In this document: piece after piece, positions 25,001-32,942 of the stretch
Layout: each line of letters starts with the position of its first letter
How positions within the stretch are numbered: the stretch's first letter is position 1
Assembly: GCA_017428245.1 (NCBI GenBank)
Contig: JAFRRF010000002.1
Location: 62,001 to 126,000 of the forward strand
DNA: 64,000 bases
DNA from: Bacteroidales bacterium
GTDB taxonomy: Bacteria; Bacteroidota; Bacteroidia; Bacteroidales; UBA932
Direction: 5' to 3'
Made by a program: the position numbers and the translations under genes
The notes under the pieces: model-generated
Told to the model about the DNA's origin: nothing
Seen by the model: only the letters and a program-made list of their open reading frames with translations
The model's database searches: none

Positions 25001-26408
25001 CGGTCGCGATGATGTCGTGGTAATTATAACCGTTGAAGGTGAAGTTGTCGAGGCGTATGGTTTCCACATCTACCGCGAATCCTTTCCTGGACGTGGAGAA
25101 GGTCAGGTCCGTCTGCCCGGTGAGCTGGCCGAGCTGCGATTTTCCGAGGATGCGGCCCAGTTGCAGGGTCTCGGTGGCCACGTGTCCGTCGATCTGCATC
25201 CCGGCGGCCGTCTTGCGCAGCGTGCCGTCGAGTGCGGCGGCACCCAGCGAAGATGTGCCGAGCTTTCCGTCGATCTTGAGATTGGACAGCGTGCCGGCTA
25301 CCTTTGCTTTGAGTGACAGGGTCTCGCCGGCCGCGTAGCGGGAAACCGTATTTTTCTTGGCACCTGGTTTCAGGCCGGCGCTCAGTTCGTCGAGGTCGGC
25401 GGCGGTGGTGCTGCCCTGCAGGATCTCCGCGTCGATGCGGGCGTACTCCGTGTCGGGGAGACCCTGGATATGGAATCGCAGGTCGGCATCGGTCTTTCCC
25501 GAATCCGTACGGATGTGCAGGCGCTCACTCTTCAGGTCGCTGACGGTGCCGCTGACCTTTCCGTCGAGCCATACACCCAGCGCCGGGACGTCCTTGCCCA
25601 GGATACCCCGTGCCGTTTCCGCGTCGAGCCGGGTGTTTTTCACTTCGGCGTCGATGGCTACTTTATTTGTAAAGTCCTTGAAATCGGAGAAATCGTTGAA
25701 CCCGAGTGCGACGTCGGCGTTCAGGCTGGTATGGCCGTCGTCGAAGCGGAAGTCGTTCACGTACAGGCCGGTGCTGTCGAGAGCGACGTCACCGCCAAGC
25801 CGGTCGAGCTGCACGCCTCTGGTCTCTTCCCGCAGAGAAAGGTTCTCGACCCTCGCGCGCAGGGACTTGTCGTACAGGATATCTCGGACCGACAGGTTGA
25901 TGTCGCGTACGTCGAGACTGTCGGTTGCCACGTCGATATGCTTCAGGGTCACGCGGTCGGCCCGGATACTCTCCCAGGGCAAGGCGGTTTTTTCCTTGTC
26001 CGCGCGGTCCTTGCGCAGCGGGGCGATCAGGGCCGACAGGTTGGTGGTGCTGTCGTCGAGCCGCCGGATGGCGACCTGGCCGTCTTCGATACTGACACGG
26101 CGGATGCGGGCCTGGTCGGACAGGAGCAGGGAGGAGGTCTTCAGGTTGATCAGGACCTTTCCCAGATGGGCCAGGGTGTCGCTTTCGCCCTGGATGACAT
26201 CGACATCCTTGAGGATGACATTGTTGGGAAAGGAAAAATAGACCTTGCCGACGTGGACTGAGCCGTCAAGCTGCTTCGAAAGGATCTTCGTCGCCTTGCC
26301 TGCGAGCGCCGTCTGAACCGAAGGGATCTGTACGGCGACAAGGGCCGCGGTCGGTACGATCACGGCGACCAGCAGGAGGATGCGGACGATTTTCTTCCAG
26401 GTCTTCAT
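21969..26408 (-). CDS. tamB: TamB-like translocation/assembly module protein
   Basis: 1479 residues. An N-terminal membrane anchor (about residues 9-28) is followed by a very long repetitive beta-rich region of AsmA/TamB type. The C-terminal DUF490 block includes GDYRVDSGSYHFGMLGF, GGTIGFTGDV and FNYQPTETGRDIFDVAVST. TamB-like proteins bridge the periplasm to the outer membrane and take part in outer-membrane protein assembly or phospholipid transport. The length is normal for Bacteroidota members. A perfect TATATTTG box lies 15 nt before the ATG. First gene of the tamB-rsmI-folB-mtaB overlap chain. Confidence 0.9.
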   Translation of the reverse strand: MKTWKKIVRILLLVAVIVPTAALVAVQIPSVQTALAGKATKILSKQLDGSVHVGKVYFSFPNNVILKDVDVIQGESDTLAHLGKVLINLKTSSLLLSDQARIRRVSIEDGQVAIRRLDDSTTNLSALIAPLRKDRADKEKTALPWESIRADRVTLKHIDVATDSLDVRDINLSVRDILYDKSLRARVENLSLREETRGVQLDRLGGDVALDSTGLYVNDFRFDDGHTSLNADVALGFNDFSDFKDFTNKVAIDAEVKNTRLDAETARGILGKDVPALGVWLDGKVSGTVSDLKSERLHIRTDSGKTDADLRFHIQGLPDTEYARIDAEILQGSTTAADLDELSAGLKPGAKKNTVSRYAAGETLSLKAKVAGTLSNLKIDGKLGTSSLGAAALDGTLRKTAAGMQIDGHVATETLQLGRILGKSQLGQLTGQTDLTFSTSRKGFAVDVETIRLDNFTFNGYNYHDIIATGFLNGKQGQIDLLSNDPNLRMDLHGDIDLGGKGKESRFLIDMDVDHADLDALHFDKRDSSALSLALNADLVRTPDGAILGKADIRGLTATLQDQVFDIGDLALESSQEDDRFFTTLESTVARAEYEGNIFVSDFIAQVSHLVMEDNLEHLIGKGHGRTADLSHPEHFGSLRLQTLSMAPLLDFFMPGIYVSQRSSIGIDLIDNEVQGGLSSELLSYGNIFLHNTQLRVHTEGERMLADMDIDRVQSGSLIADNVTLDATADSTLLDLKAGFRNDDGSGNSGQFHTQLAFLDPSREGYKLRADILPSNLTVAGHPWQLSPSTVFYKDKHIRIDDFSLYNGSQSLQANGVVGAALSDTVRVTLNDFDLGFANSFLSRDLDLKGRLTGQGEAFALLGEQKGILLDVQGKELAAAGAELGDMQLGSNWDDRNKRFNFQLSNTLDGRHPVLAKASFHPSDKNLGLDLLLDSLSMRLVQPLLSSLVSDVDGSVSGHIRAEGPLKKLALESENTRFNKLKFKLLYTQVDYEADGPFTVGSNGVIFNDIALHDNFGHEARLNGGVPYDHFKDLRLDARINLENIQVLNTTSRHNNTFYGQAFADGSVRLSGPLDKVRLSLNLTPRQNTTIHIPLSKSGKESQSLLTFINNEQKQIGLYDSLLLAKQMVKQKKKGKETDLSVNLRLNATPEAEIQIEVDKNTGDILKARGNGRINITAGNNSSFDIKGDYRVDSGSYHFGMLGFTARDFSINPGGTIGFTGDVMQSDLDLTATYRTKASISPLIADSTAVSTRRTVDCGIRVSGKLANPEIKFNIDIPDLDPTTKSRVESALNTEDKRMKQALALLVSGGFVPDEQSGIVNSTTLLYSNASEMMASQLNNIFRQLDIPIDLGFNYQPTETGRDIFDVAVSTQLFNNRVIINGNIGNRQYISSSTSDIVGDIDIEIKLNRQGQVRLTLFSHSADQYSNYLDLSQRNGAGIVYQEDFNTIGELWRKIFHLKSNDERPASPDTYPARRPRPE

Positions 26409-26423
26409 ACGGCGATAATCCTA

Positions 26424-26431
26424 CAAATATA
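26424..26431 (-). promoter_or_regulatory. -7 box (TATATTTG) of the tamB operon
   Basis: Minus-strand TATATTTG 15 nt upstream of the tamB ATG. It is arranged back to back with the tsaD box 12 nt away. Confidence 0.65.
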
Positions 26432-26443
26432 GGAAATAATTGC

Positions 26444-26451
26444 TACTTTTG
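26444..26451 (+). promoter_or_regulatory. -7 box (TACTTTTG) of tsaD
   Basis: TACTTTTG matches TAnnTTTG and lies 17 nt before the tsaD ATG at 26469. Confidence 0.65.
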
Positions 26452-26468
26452 CGCAAATTATACAAGGT

Positions 26469-27500
26469 ATGTCAACCGTAATCCTGGGCATTGAATCTTC
26501 CTGCGACGACACGTCGGCGGCCGTCCTGCGCGATGAATATCTCCTGTCGAACGTGATGGCCTCCCAGGAAGTCCACCGCCGCTATGGCGGCGTAATTCCG
26601 GAACTGGCGTCGCGGGCCCATCAGCAGAACATCCTGCCGGTGGTTTCGGAGGCGCTCCGGCAAGCCGGTGTCGGGATGGATGAGGTCGATGCGGTCGCTT
26701 TTACCCGCGGCCCGGGCCTGCTGGGATCACTGCTGGTGGGAACCTCGTTCACCAAGGGCCTGGCCGTAGCGACGGGCAAGCCGATTATCGAGGTCAATCA
26801 CCTGCAGGGCCATATCCTCTCGCATTTCGTGAAGGTGGAGGGACGTGAGAACCGTTGTCCCGAATTCCCCTTCCTGTGCCTGCTGGTCTCCGGCGGCCAT
26901 ACCCAGATCGTACGGGTCGACGATCCGCTGCATTTCGAAATCCTGGGACACACCATCGACGACGCCGTAGGCGAGGCCTTCGACAAATGCGCCAAACTGA
27001 TGGGGCTGGGCTACCCCGGGGGACCGGTTGTGGACCGGCTTGCGAAAGAAGGCGACGAGAAGCGTTTTCGCTTCGCAAAGCCCAACATCCCCGACCTGAA
27101 CTACAGCTTCAGCGGCATCAAGACCTCGCTGCTCTATTTCCTGCGCGACCGCATCGCGGAAGATCCCGGATTCCTGGAGAAGAACAAGGCCGACCTGTGT
27201 GCCTCGTTTCAGAAAGACCTGATCGACATCCTGCTCAAGAAACTGATCCTCGCTGCCAGGCAGACCGGTATCCGCCAGGTAGCCATCGCCGGCGGCGTTT
27301 CGGCCAATAGCGGCCTTCGCAGCCGTATCGAAGAGGAAGGACGCAAACGCGGCTGGACCACTTTCCTGCCGGAATTCCGTTTCACGACCGATAATGCGGC
27401 GATGATCGCCATCACGGGTTATTATAAATACCAGGCCGGGCAGTTCGCGTCGCTCGACATTGCGCCGCTCTCCCGCGCCGCGGAATACGGCGACCAATGA
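26469..27500 (+). CDS. tsaD: tRNA N6-adenosine threonylcarbamoyltransferase TsaD
   Basis: 343-residue ASKHA-fold enzyme that transfers the threonylcarbamoyl group to A37 of ANN-decoding tRNAs, with TsaB and TsaE. The start GIESSCDDTSAAV, metal ligands H111 and H115 (NHLQGHILSH), LLVSGGHTQ, DDAVGEAFDK and the late TTDNAAMIA are all intact. The product modification is the substrate of MtaB, encoded nearby. The final ATGA overlaps the start of the following FAD gene by 4 nt. Confidence 0.96.
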   Translation: MSTVILGIESSCDDTSAAVLRDEYLLSNVMASQEVHRRYGGVIPELASRAHQQNILPVVSEALRQAGVGMDEVDAVAFTRGPGLLGSLLVGTSFTKGLAVATGKPIIEVNHLQGHILSHFVKVEGRENRCPEFPFLCLLVSGGHTQIVRVDDPLHFEILGHTIDDAVGEAFDKCAKLMGLGYPGGPVVDRLAKEGDEKRFRFAKPNIPDLNYSFSGIKTSLLYFLRDRIAEDPGFLEKNKADLCASFQKDLIDILLKKLILAARQTGIRQVAIAGGVSANSGLRSRIEEEGRKRGWTTFLPEFRFTTDNAAMIAITGYYKYQAGQFASLDIAPLSRAAEYGDQ

Positions 27501-29041
27501 GAGAGTTCGAAATCGCTTTCCCCATCGGTCATGAACCGGCCGGAGACGAACTCCGGGCGGCGGCGGGCCGCGCGCTCGGCGTGAAGCCGGAGCGGGTCGC
27601 AGCCGCCCGCATCGTGCGCCGTTCGCTTGATGCCCGCGGCCAGATCGTGTACCGCTACCGGGTCCAGGCCGCCGCGCAGGGCGAGACTCTCGACGATTAC
27701 CGTCTGCCGGCCTATAGGGACGTGACACACGCCGAACCCGTGCTGGTGGTGGGCAGCGGCCCGGCCGGAATGTTCGCTGCGCTCCGGCTGCTGATGGAGG
27801 GACGGCGCCCCGTGGTGCTGGAGCAGGGAAAGGACGTTCACGCCCGCAAGGCGGACGTGGCGGCGCTCAGTCAGCAGCGGCGGGTCAACACGGATTCGAA
27901 CTATTGTTTCGGTGAAGGAGGCGCCGGAACATTCTCCGACGGCAAACTCTTCACCCGTTCGAACAAGCGCGGCGACCTGCGCGAGGTTCTGTACCAGCTG
28001 GTCGCCTTCGGGGCGGACGAAAGCATCCTGGTGGACGCCCATCCCCATATCGGGAGCGACCGGCTGCCCCGCATCGTGGAACAGATCCGCCAGTGTATCG
28101 TCTCGCACGGCGGATCGTATCATTTCGGCGAAAAGGTCATCGATCTGGTTCCGCTCAGCGATGGGATGCACAAAGGCTGGAAAGCCGTGTGCGAAGGCGG
28201 CGCGACCTTCACGGCCCCGCAGCTGATCCTGGCCTCGGGCCACTCTTCGCGCGACATCTACCGGCTTTTCGCCGCCAAGGGCTGGGCGTTGGAAGCCAAG
28301 GGCTTTGCGTTGGGCGTGCGTGCCGAACATCCCCAGTCGCTCATCAACCGGATCCAGTATCACGGAAAATTCCAGCCCGGATTCCCGGCGGCTGAATACG
28401 CTCTCGTGGAGCAGGTGGACGGCCGTGGGGTTTTCTCTTTCTGTATGTGCCCCGGCGGTATCCTTGTGCCGGCCGTCACCGCCCCCGGCGAAGTGGTGCT
28501 CAACGGTATGTCGAACTCGATGCGCAACTCCCCGTGGGCCAATGCCGGCATTGTCTGCTCCGTCGAGCCGGAAGATGTTCCGGACTATGGGAAATACGGC
28601 CCCCTTGCCTTGCTGGAATTCCAGCGGCAGGTGGAACAGGCTATGTTCTCTTTCTCCGATTCCCTGCAGGCGCCCGCGCAGCGGCTTGTGGATTTCTGCC
28701 GTCACAAGCCTTCGCAGGGTCTTCCCAAGAGTTCCTACCGGCCCGGCGTGGTCAACGCTCCGCTGTTTGAATTGCTGCCGCCGTTCGTGTCCGAGCGCCT
28801 GCGTGTCGCTTTTGCGGCGTTCGACCGGAAGATGCACGGATACTATACCAACGACGCCCTGGTGCTGGGAACAGAATCAAGGACATCGTCCCCGGTGCGC
28901 ATTCCGCGCGATCCGGAGACGATGTGTGCATTGGGCCTTCCCGGCCTGTATCCTTGCGGAGAAGGGGCCGGCTATGCCGGCGGAATCACTTCGAGTGCGC
29001 TCGACGGTATCCTAGTTGCCGCAGCCGCCGCCGCACGATGA
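27497..29041 (+). CDS. FAD-dependent oxidoreductase (uncharacterised NAD(FAD) dehydrogenase family)
   Basis: 514 residues. An N-terminal ferredoxin-like extension of about 75 residues precedes a dinucleotide-binding motif VVGSGPAGM (86-92). The family segment NYCFGEGGAGTFSDGKL and the terminal GLYPCGEGAGYAGGI are typical of the broadly conserved family often annotated as FAD-dependent dehydrogenase. The cellular substrate is unknown. It is coupled to tsaD by an ATGA overlap. Its last 30 nt overlap the convergent SlyD-like gene; no clear terminator separates them. Confidence 0.85.
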   Translation: MREFEIAFPIGHEPAGDELRAAAGRALGVKPERVAAARIVRRSLDARGQIVYRYRVQAAAQGETLDDYRLPAYRDVTHAEPVLVVGSGPAGMFAALRLLMEGRRPVVLEQGKDVHARKADVAALSQQRRVNTDSNYCFGEGGAGTFSDGKLFTRSNKRGDLREVLYQLVAFGADESILVDAHPHIGSDRLPRIVEQIRQCIVSHGGSYHFGEKVIDLVPLSDGMHKGWKAVCEGGATFTAPQLILASGHSSRDIYRLFAAKGWALEAKGFALGVRAEHPQSLINRIQYHGKFQPGFPAAEYALVEQVDGRGVFSFCMCPGGILVPAVTAPGEVVLNGMSNSMRNSPWANAGIVCSVEPEDVPDYGKYGPLALLEFQRQVEQAMFSFSDSLQAPAQRLVDFCRHKPSQGLPKSSYRPGVVNAPLFELLPPFVSERLRVAFAAFDRKMHGYYTNDALVLGTESRTSSPVRIPRDPETMCALGLPGLYPCGEGAGYAGGITSSALDGILVAAAAAAR

Positions 29042-29539
29042 GCAGTCGTGGGTGCAGGCGCGCTCTCCGTGGAGGCCTTCTTCCAATTCCTTTTCTGTCG
29101 CATCGCGGATGGCCGTTACCTTGCCGGTGAAATGGAGTTCCTTTCCGGCAAGTTCGTGGTTGAAGTCCATCGTCACGCTGTCGCCGGCGACGGCGACCAC
29201 TTTGCCGGGGATCACGCCGCCGGCCTGGTTCATCATCGGGATTACTTGGCCTACGACCAGCAACTGCTCCTGGATCTTCCCGTCGATTTCGAAAATGGAC
29301 TTCGGAAGTTCGACGACGGCCTGCTTGTCGTACACGCCGTAGCCTTCGGCGGGGCTGAGCACGAATTCGAAGGTATCGCCGACGGTCTTTCCCAGCAGGT
29401 ACTCTTCGAATTTCGGCAGCAGATAGCCGAGTCCGTAGATAAATTCGAGCGGATTGTCTTCCGTGGCCTGGTCTTTCACCTCGTCGTCCACCCGGAGTGT
29501 ATAGGTCAGGGCGACGACTTTTTCATCTTGGATAGTCAT
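29012..29539 (-). CDS. SlyD-like FKBP-type peptidyl-prolyl isomerase
   Basis: 175 residues. The FKBP core with an inserted chaperone flap fits SlyD: VVALTYTLRVDDEV, LEFIYGLGYLLPKFEEYLLG, SPAEGYGVYD and DFNHELAGKELHFTGKV. It ends in a 14-residue cysteine/histidine tail with four cysteines (CTHDCSSCGGGCGN, 162-175), suited to binding nickel, zinc or copper as in SlyD. No signal peptide, so cytoplasmic. It is the last gene of the five-gene string from 32556, overlapping the P-loop gene by 4 nt. Confidence 0.9.
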   Translation of the reverse strand: MTIQDEKVVALTYTLRVDDEVKDQATEDNPLEFIYGLGYLLPKFEEYLLGKTVGDTFEFVLSPAEGYGVYDKQAVVELPKSIFEIDGKIQEQLLVVGQVIPMMNQAGGVIPGKVVAVAGDSVTMDFNHELAGKELHFTGKVTAIRDATEKELEEGLHGERACTHDCSSCGGGCGN

Positions 29540-30123
29540 TTTTGTTGCGGTTTGTTATCTGGATTCAGGATTAAATTGAATGTGCGTCTGTTGTGGATGA
29601 ACGTGGGAATTCCGGCCCCTCCTTCGGCTACCTGTTTCCCTTTCTTCGTACTGTTGTCGATCAGCCACCAGTTGTCGCAGATCGGGAGATAGATGTTTCG
29701 CAGGTTGTCCATCCCCTGCCAGTAGCGCCGGACGATGGTGGCTTCCGGCACGCTGTGTCCGCCCGATGCGGCGCGGATGGCCACGCGCTTGACGGCCAGT
29801 TCCGGGCTCTTGAGCCAGAAATAGAACAGGCCGACCCGGTAGCCCTGGTTCTGTGCGCCGGTGATGACGCCGGCCAGGCTCTTGGTGGCCAGCGTGGTTT
29901 CAACGGCCAGGTCGGCGCCGTGGAGGATGAGCTGGTCCACGCGTTCCATCATCAGGCGGGAGGCCCGGATAGCTTCGCGTTCCGGATCCTGGGGCGAGAG
30001 TTCGTCGGCGATTTCGTCGGCGTTGACGAAGGTCTTCAGGTTCAGCAGGGCGGGCAGCATCGTGTATGACGCGGTAGTCTTTCCCGCGCCGTTGCAGCCC
30101 GATATGATGAACAGCCTCGGCAT
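29536..30123 (-). CDS. Zeta-toxin-like P-loop kinase
   Basis: 195 residues. Walker A GCNGAGKTT is at residues 9-17, and FVNADEIADELSP and AVETTLATKS match the zeta/UDP-GlcNAc-kinase-like P-loop family. The sequence ends in a short tail, NRRTFNLILNPDN. No epsilon-like antitoxin is adjacent. The gene sits in a tight string between namZ (6-nt gap) and slyD (4-nt overlap). A house-keeping sugar or nucleotide-sugar kinase role is therefore at least as likely as a toxin. The substrate is unknown. Confidence 0.75.
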   Translation of the reverse strand: MPRLFIISGCNGAGKTTASYTMLPALLNLKTFVNADEIADELSPQDPEREAIRASRLMMERVDQLILHGADLAVETTLATKSLAGVITGAQNQGYRVGLFYFWLKSPELAVKRVAIRAASGGHSVPEATIVRRYWQGMDNLRNIYLPICDNWWLIDNSTKKGKQVAEGGAGIPTFIHNRRTFNLILNPDNKPQQK

Positions 30124-30129
30124 CCGTCT

Positions 30130-31230
30130 TTACTTGATCCGGTACGGATCGTCGCCGTAGAGGGTGTATTTCTTGGATTTGCGGAGCCATTTCTGCTCCT
30201 CACCCTTGATGTATTCGCGGGTGTCGTCCCAGTCGAGGCGGCCTTCCACATAGCTCAGCAGGGTGGCGTCTTCCAGATAGCGGGGGAGTCCCTCGTCCGT
30301 GAATTCGGGACAGGTGTCGTGGACGAAACGCAGCAGCTGCAGGGCGTGGTTGAGGGCGTGATAGGTGGCTCCGGGGATGAACATCAGCTGGAAACCAAAG
30401 CAGGTCCGGTCCCTGTAGATGCCATAGGAGGGCTCGAAGCGCGTCCAGCGGACGTGCAGGCCCGGATGGGCGAGGGGACTTTCCGGATCGTTCCAGTTGC
30501 GGAGTCCGTGGCGGGCGGGATAATCGAACAGCGGTTCCATCCACGGCGCGCCGAACTGCTCGAAAGGGCGGTTCGTGCCGTGGCCGTAACTCACGTTGGT
30601 GCCCATCCACAGGCACTGTCCGCTGTAGAAGTGCGAAGTGAACAGGCCCGAGAAGTCGGAGAAGGGCGGGATGGTCCAGGCCATCAGTTCGCGGTTCACG
30701 GCTTCGGCGCTTGTTGCGATGATGTGCAGCGGAAAACGGGCGCCCAGGTCGTTGTAGAACAAGTTGGCCGTCTCGCCCAGCGTCAGGCCGTGGCGGTGCG
30801 GCAGCCCGATGATGCCCAGTGTCCCTTCGATCTGCCGGCCGCACGGATTGATGCGATCGACCAGGAAGACGGACAACTCGTCGCCGTCGGTCTTGATCCG
30901 TTTGAAAAGATTGTAGAGCAGGGTCGTGTAGTTGCTGTAGCGGGATCCCACATCCTGGAGTTCGATGACCAGGGCATCCAGCCCGGCAAGGTCTTCCGCT
31001 TCGACGGCCGTGGTCACTTCCACGGTTTCGACGCCCGGGACCATCGGCCCGTAGAGGGCGTGTTCCGGCGTGAAGATACGGACCAGATTACCCCGGCGTG
31101 CGAGGCTCTCGAAGAGATACTCACCCGTGTCGGGATGCCACGCCACCTGGTTGCAGAGCACGCCTACGCGTCCCTTGCGAAGCACCAGGTCCTCCTGTTC
31201 CAGCAGCGGTGTGGTTCGGAATGAAAACAT
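30130..31230 (-). CDS. namZ: NamZ-like exo-beta-N-acetylmuramidase (DUF1343)
   Basis: 366 residues of the DUF1343 family, whose characterised members release terminal MurNAc from peptidoglycan fragments. Recognisable blocks are GVLCNQVAW, FTPEHALYG, VIELQDVGSRYSNYTTLLY, VFLVDRINPCG and YGHGTNRPFEQFGAPW. The ATG at 31230 is chosen; the 24-codon longer form has no family similarity. No signal peptide is evident from this start, unlike the secreted NamZ enzymes, so it may act on imported or recycled muropeptides. Neighbours are a lipoprotein (10-nt gap) and a zeta-like kinase. Confidence 0.85.
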   Translation of the reverse strand: MFSFRTTPLLEQEDLVLRKGRVGVLCNQVAWHPDTGEYLFESLARRGNLVRIFTPEHALYGPMVPGVETVEVTTAVEAEDLAGLDALVIELQDVGSRYSNYTTLLYNLFKRIKTDGDELSVFLVDRINPCGRQIEGTLGIIGLPHRHGLTLGETANLFYNDLGARFPLHIIATSAEAVNRELMAWTIPPFSDFSGLFTSHFYSGQCLWMGTNVSYGHGTNRPFEQFGAPWMEPLFDYPARHGLRNWNDPESPLAHPGLHVRWTRFEPSYGIYRDRTCFGFQLMFIPGATYHALNHALQLLRFVHDTCPEFTDEGLPRYLEDATLLSYVEGRLDWDDTREYIKGEEQKWLRKSKKYTLYGDDPYRIK

Positions 31231-31240
31231 AGGCGGTGTC

Positions 31241-31933
31241 TTATAATCCCCGGATGAAGGTCGCTTGCGAGGGAGATCCTTCAAAGACCAGGCAGCAGGC
31301 ATCGATGGCCTGATTCTCCTTGTAAACCGTCATATAAAGGTTGCCCGCCATCTGGTTCCAGCCCTGTGCGTCCGCACCGCGGGTATTGATGTAGGCCAGC
31401 CGGCGGGGGGCTTGCGTGCCGAAGGTGCAGCGGTATCCGCCGCGCTCCTCCCGTTTTCCCTCGATAGAGACGAACCATCCTTCCGCTCCGGACGGATAAT
31501 CCGTCGCGGTCGTGCTGTCGATGGGCTGCGCCGTGAGGGTGAACTCCGTGGGATAGTAATTGTAGGGCTCGAAGACATACTCTCCCTTGAAAGTCATCGT
31601 CCAGCTGTTCGATGCGTCACAGCGGAGGGTCATTCCGCAGAGTATGTCGTCCTGGGCCTTCACCCGCCAGGCGGAGCCGGCGGTGGTCAGGGAGCCGTTG
31701 ATCTCGAAATGGGCGCTGGACGGGGTGCCGTGCCTGTCGATCTCCAGGGCGAGTTCGAGTTCGTCCAGCACATCCGTCACCAGATTGTCGGCGATGTTCA
31801 TCATATACTTCCGGCCGTTGGCGTTGTAGTAGGAGGATCTTCCTCCCACGATGTCGTCGTAGAAATCTCCGAAAGAACAGGAGGCGGCCAGCAGCGCCGC
31901 GATTGCCAGTGTGAATAAACCGATCCTTTTCAT
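31241..31933 (-). CDS. Uncharacterised lipoprotein
   Basis: 230 residues with a clear lipoprotein signal peptide (MKRIGLFTLAIAALLAASC, lipidated Cys19). The mature part is rich in aromatic residues and predicted beta strands (MTLRCDASNSWTMTFKGEY). I recognise no family. The ATG at 31933 is set by the signal peptide. It lies 5 nt after the beta-barrel gene and 10 nt before namZ, so the three are probably one envelope operon. Confidence 0.75.
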   Translation of the reverse strand: MKRIGLFTLAIAALLAASCSFGDFYDDIVGGRSSYYNANGRKYMMNIADNLVTDVLDELELALEIDRHGTPSSAHFEINGSLTTAGSAWRVKAQDDILCGMTLRCDASNSWTMTFKGEYVFEPYNYYPTEFTLTAQPIDSTTATDYPSGAEGWFVSIEGKREERGGYRCTFGTQAPRRLAYINTRGADAQGWNQMAGNLYMTVYKENQAIDACCLVFEGSPSQATFIRGL

Positions 31934-31938
31934 GGCGC

Positions 31939-32556
31939 CTAAAAACTGAATCCGATACCGATCCGGCCGCCCCGGATTACGCTGCCCCAGCAGAATTCGG
32001 CGTTGCCGTACACGCGGAGGCCGCCCCATTCCGCGCCAAGGGGAACCACTTCCCAGGCCAGGCCGACGGGCTTTTCGGCCAGGTTGCCCATCCGGTACTG
32101 CAGGCCGGCGGCAGCCTTTCCGTAGAGCCGGAAGTGGCGGGGTGAGGGAATGCAGAGTTTCGCTTCCGGCAGCACGCTGACAGCGCTCAGGCTGATGGCT
32201 TCAGCCGGCTTGTTTCCCAACTTGTACCACCGTTTGCCGGACGTCGATCCGTAGCTGACCTGTCCGCCCAGCCTCAGGAAATCATTCAGGAAGAAATGGT
32301 AGGTCACCGTCAGCGCCGGGCCGCTCTTGAGGGAATAGTGGGGCTTGTACAGGTCCTGGAGGTCTTCGACCTCATCAAAGACCCAAGTCTTTTCGAAGAC
32401 GAGGCCCTCGTCGGCATGGAGGCGGGCAAAATCCGCAAAATACCCGCCGGCAAAGACGTTCACTTCGTGCCGGAAGCCGTCCGCTCCTTGTCGGCCTTGT
32501 GCGTGAACCCCCGCCGCCAGCAGAACCAGACTTAACAGTAATAATCCTCTTTTCAT
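31939..32556 (-). CDS. Outer-membrane beta-barrel protein
   Basis: 205 residues with a Sec signal peptide (MKRGLLLLSLVLLAAGVHA, cleavage before QG). Alternating polar/aromatic strands follow and the chain ends in aromatic GIGFSF, the usual C-terminal signal for outer-membrane insertion. No specific family is recognised. The ATG at 32556 is only 6 nt after a TAAATTTG -7 box. It is the first gene of the barrel-lipoprotein-namZ-kinase-slyD string. Confidence 0.75.
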   Translation of the reverse strand: MKRGLLLLSLVLLAAGVHAQGRQGADGFRHEVNVFAGGYFADFARLHADEGLVFEKTWVFDEVEDLQDLYKPHYSLKSGPALTVTYHFFLNDFLRLGGQVSYGSTSGKRWYKLGNKPAEAISLSAVSVLPEAKLCIPSPRHFRLYGKAAAGLQYRMGNLAEKPVGLAWEVVPLGAEWGGLRVYGNAEFCWGSVIRGGRIGIGFSF

Positions 32557-32562
32557 ATCGTA

Positions 32563-32570
32563 CAAATTTA
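32563..32570 (-). promoter_or_regulatory. -7 box (TAAATTTG) of the beta-barrel/namZ operon
   Basis: Minus-strand TAAATTTG ends 6 nt before the ATG at 32556, which would put the transcript start on or next to the start codon. Confidence 0.65.
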
Positions 32571-32671
32571 GTCATTATTCCCATTAGGACGAAAAAAAGG
32601 TGGCTGAACCTGCCGCTTATAACAGGTAACATCAATAAGATGCATACGGGGCGGGAATGTTGCGTCCGATC

Positions 32672-32750
32672 TGTCCGGTTTGTCCAGTCTGTCCAGTCGT
32701 TGCGAGCCCGCAAAGGCATCGCCTGCGGGGCCTTGGCCCCGACTGCCCGG
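32672..32750 (+). repeat. REP-like palindromic repeat, copy 1, with 9-bp tandem leader
   Basis: Three 9-mers (TGTCCGGTT, TGTCCAGTC, TGTCCAGTC; 32672-32698) precede a 47-nt GC-rich palindromic segment (32704-32750). That segment starts GAGCCCGCAAAGGCATCGCC and contains CCCGCA/TGCGGG and GGGGCC-TT-GGCCCC stems. A second copy lies inverted at 35636-35683. The rest of the 386-nt gap (32557-32942) shows no gene, only a further GC-rich tract and the glmM terminator. Confidence 0.75.
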
Positions 32751-32845
32751 TCTCACAGGGGCTTTTACCGGGGGTGAGCCCGGCGAGGTGGCGCCTGAGC
32801 GCTTCTGGAAGCGGGTTCTCTGGACTCGCGACGATGCATCGGGAA

Positions 32846-32887
32846 TAAGAAAAAGTCTTTCTGTCCTTAGCGGGACAGAAAGACTTT
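32846..32887 (-). terminator. Rho-independent terminator of glmM
   Basis: AAAGTCTTTCTGTCC (32852-32866) pairs perfectly with GGACAGAAAGACTTT (32873-32887) around a 6-nt loop. On the minus strand the stem is followed by a T-rich run (TTTTTCTTATT counting the stem end). It lies 55 nt after the glmM stop. Confidence 0.85.
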
Positions 32888-32942
32888 AGGATAACGCTGA
32901 TAATCAGCCGATTGAAAAACAAGAGAACCCGAGCCGGCGGAA

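Noticed and set aside
29536-30123. Epsilon-zeta toxin-antitoxin system
   Set aside because: No small antitoxin gene is adjacent; the gene is tightly packed between namZ and slyD.
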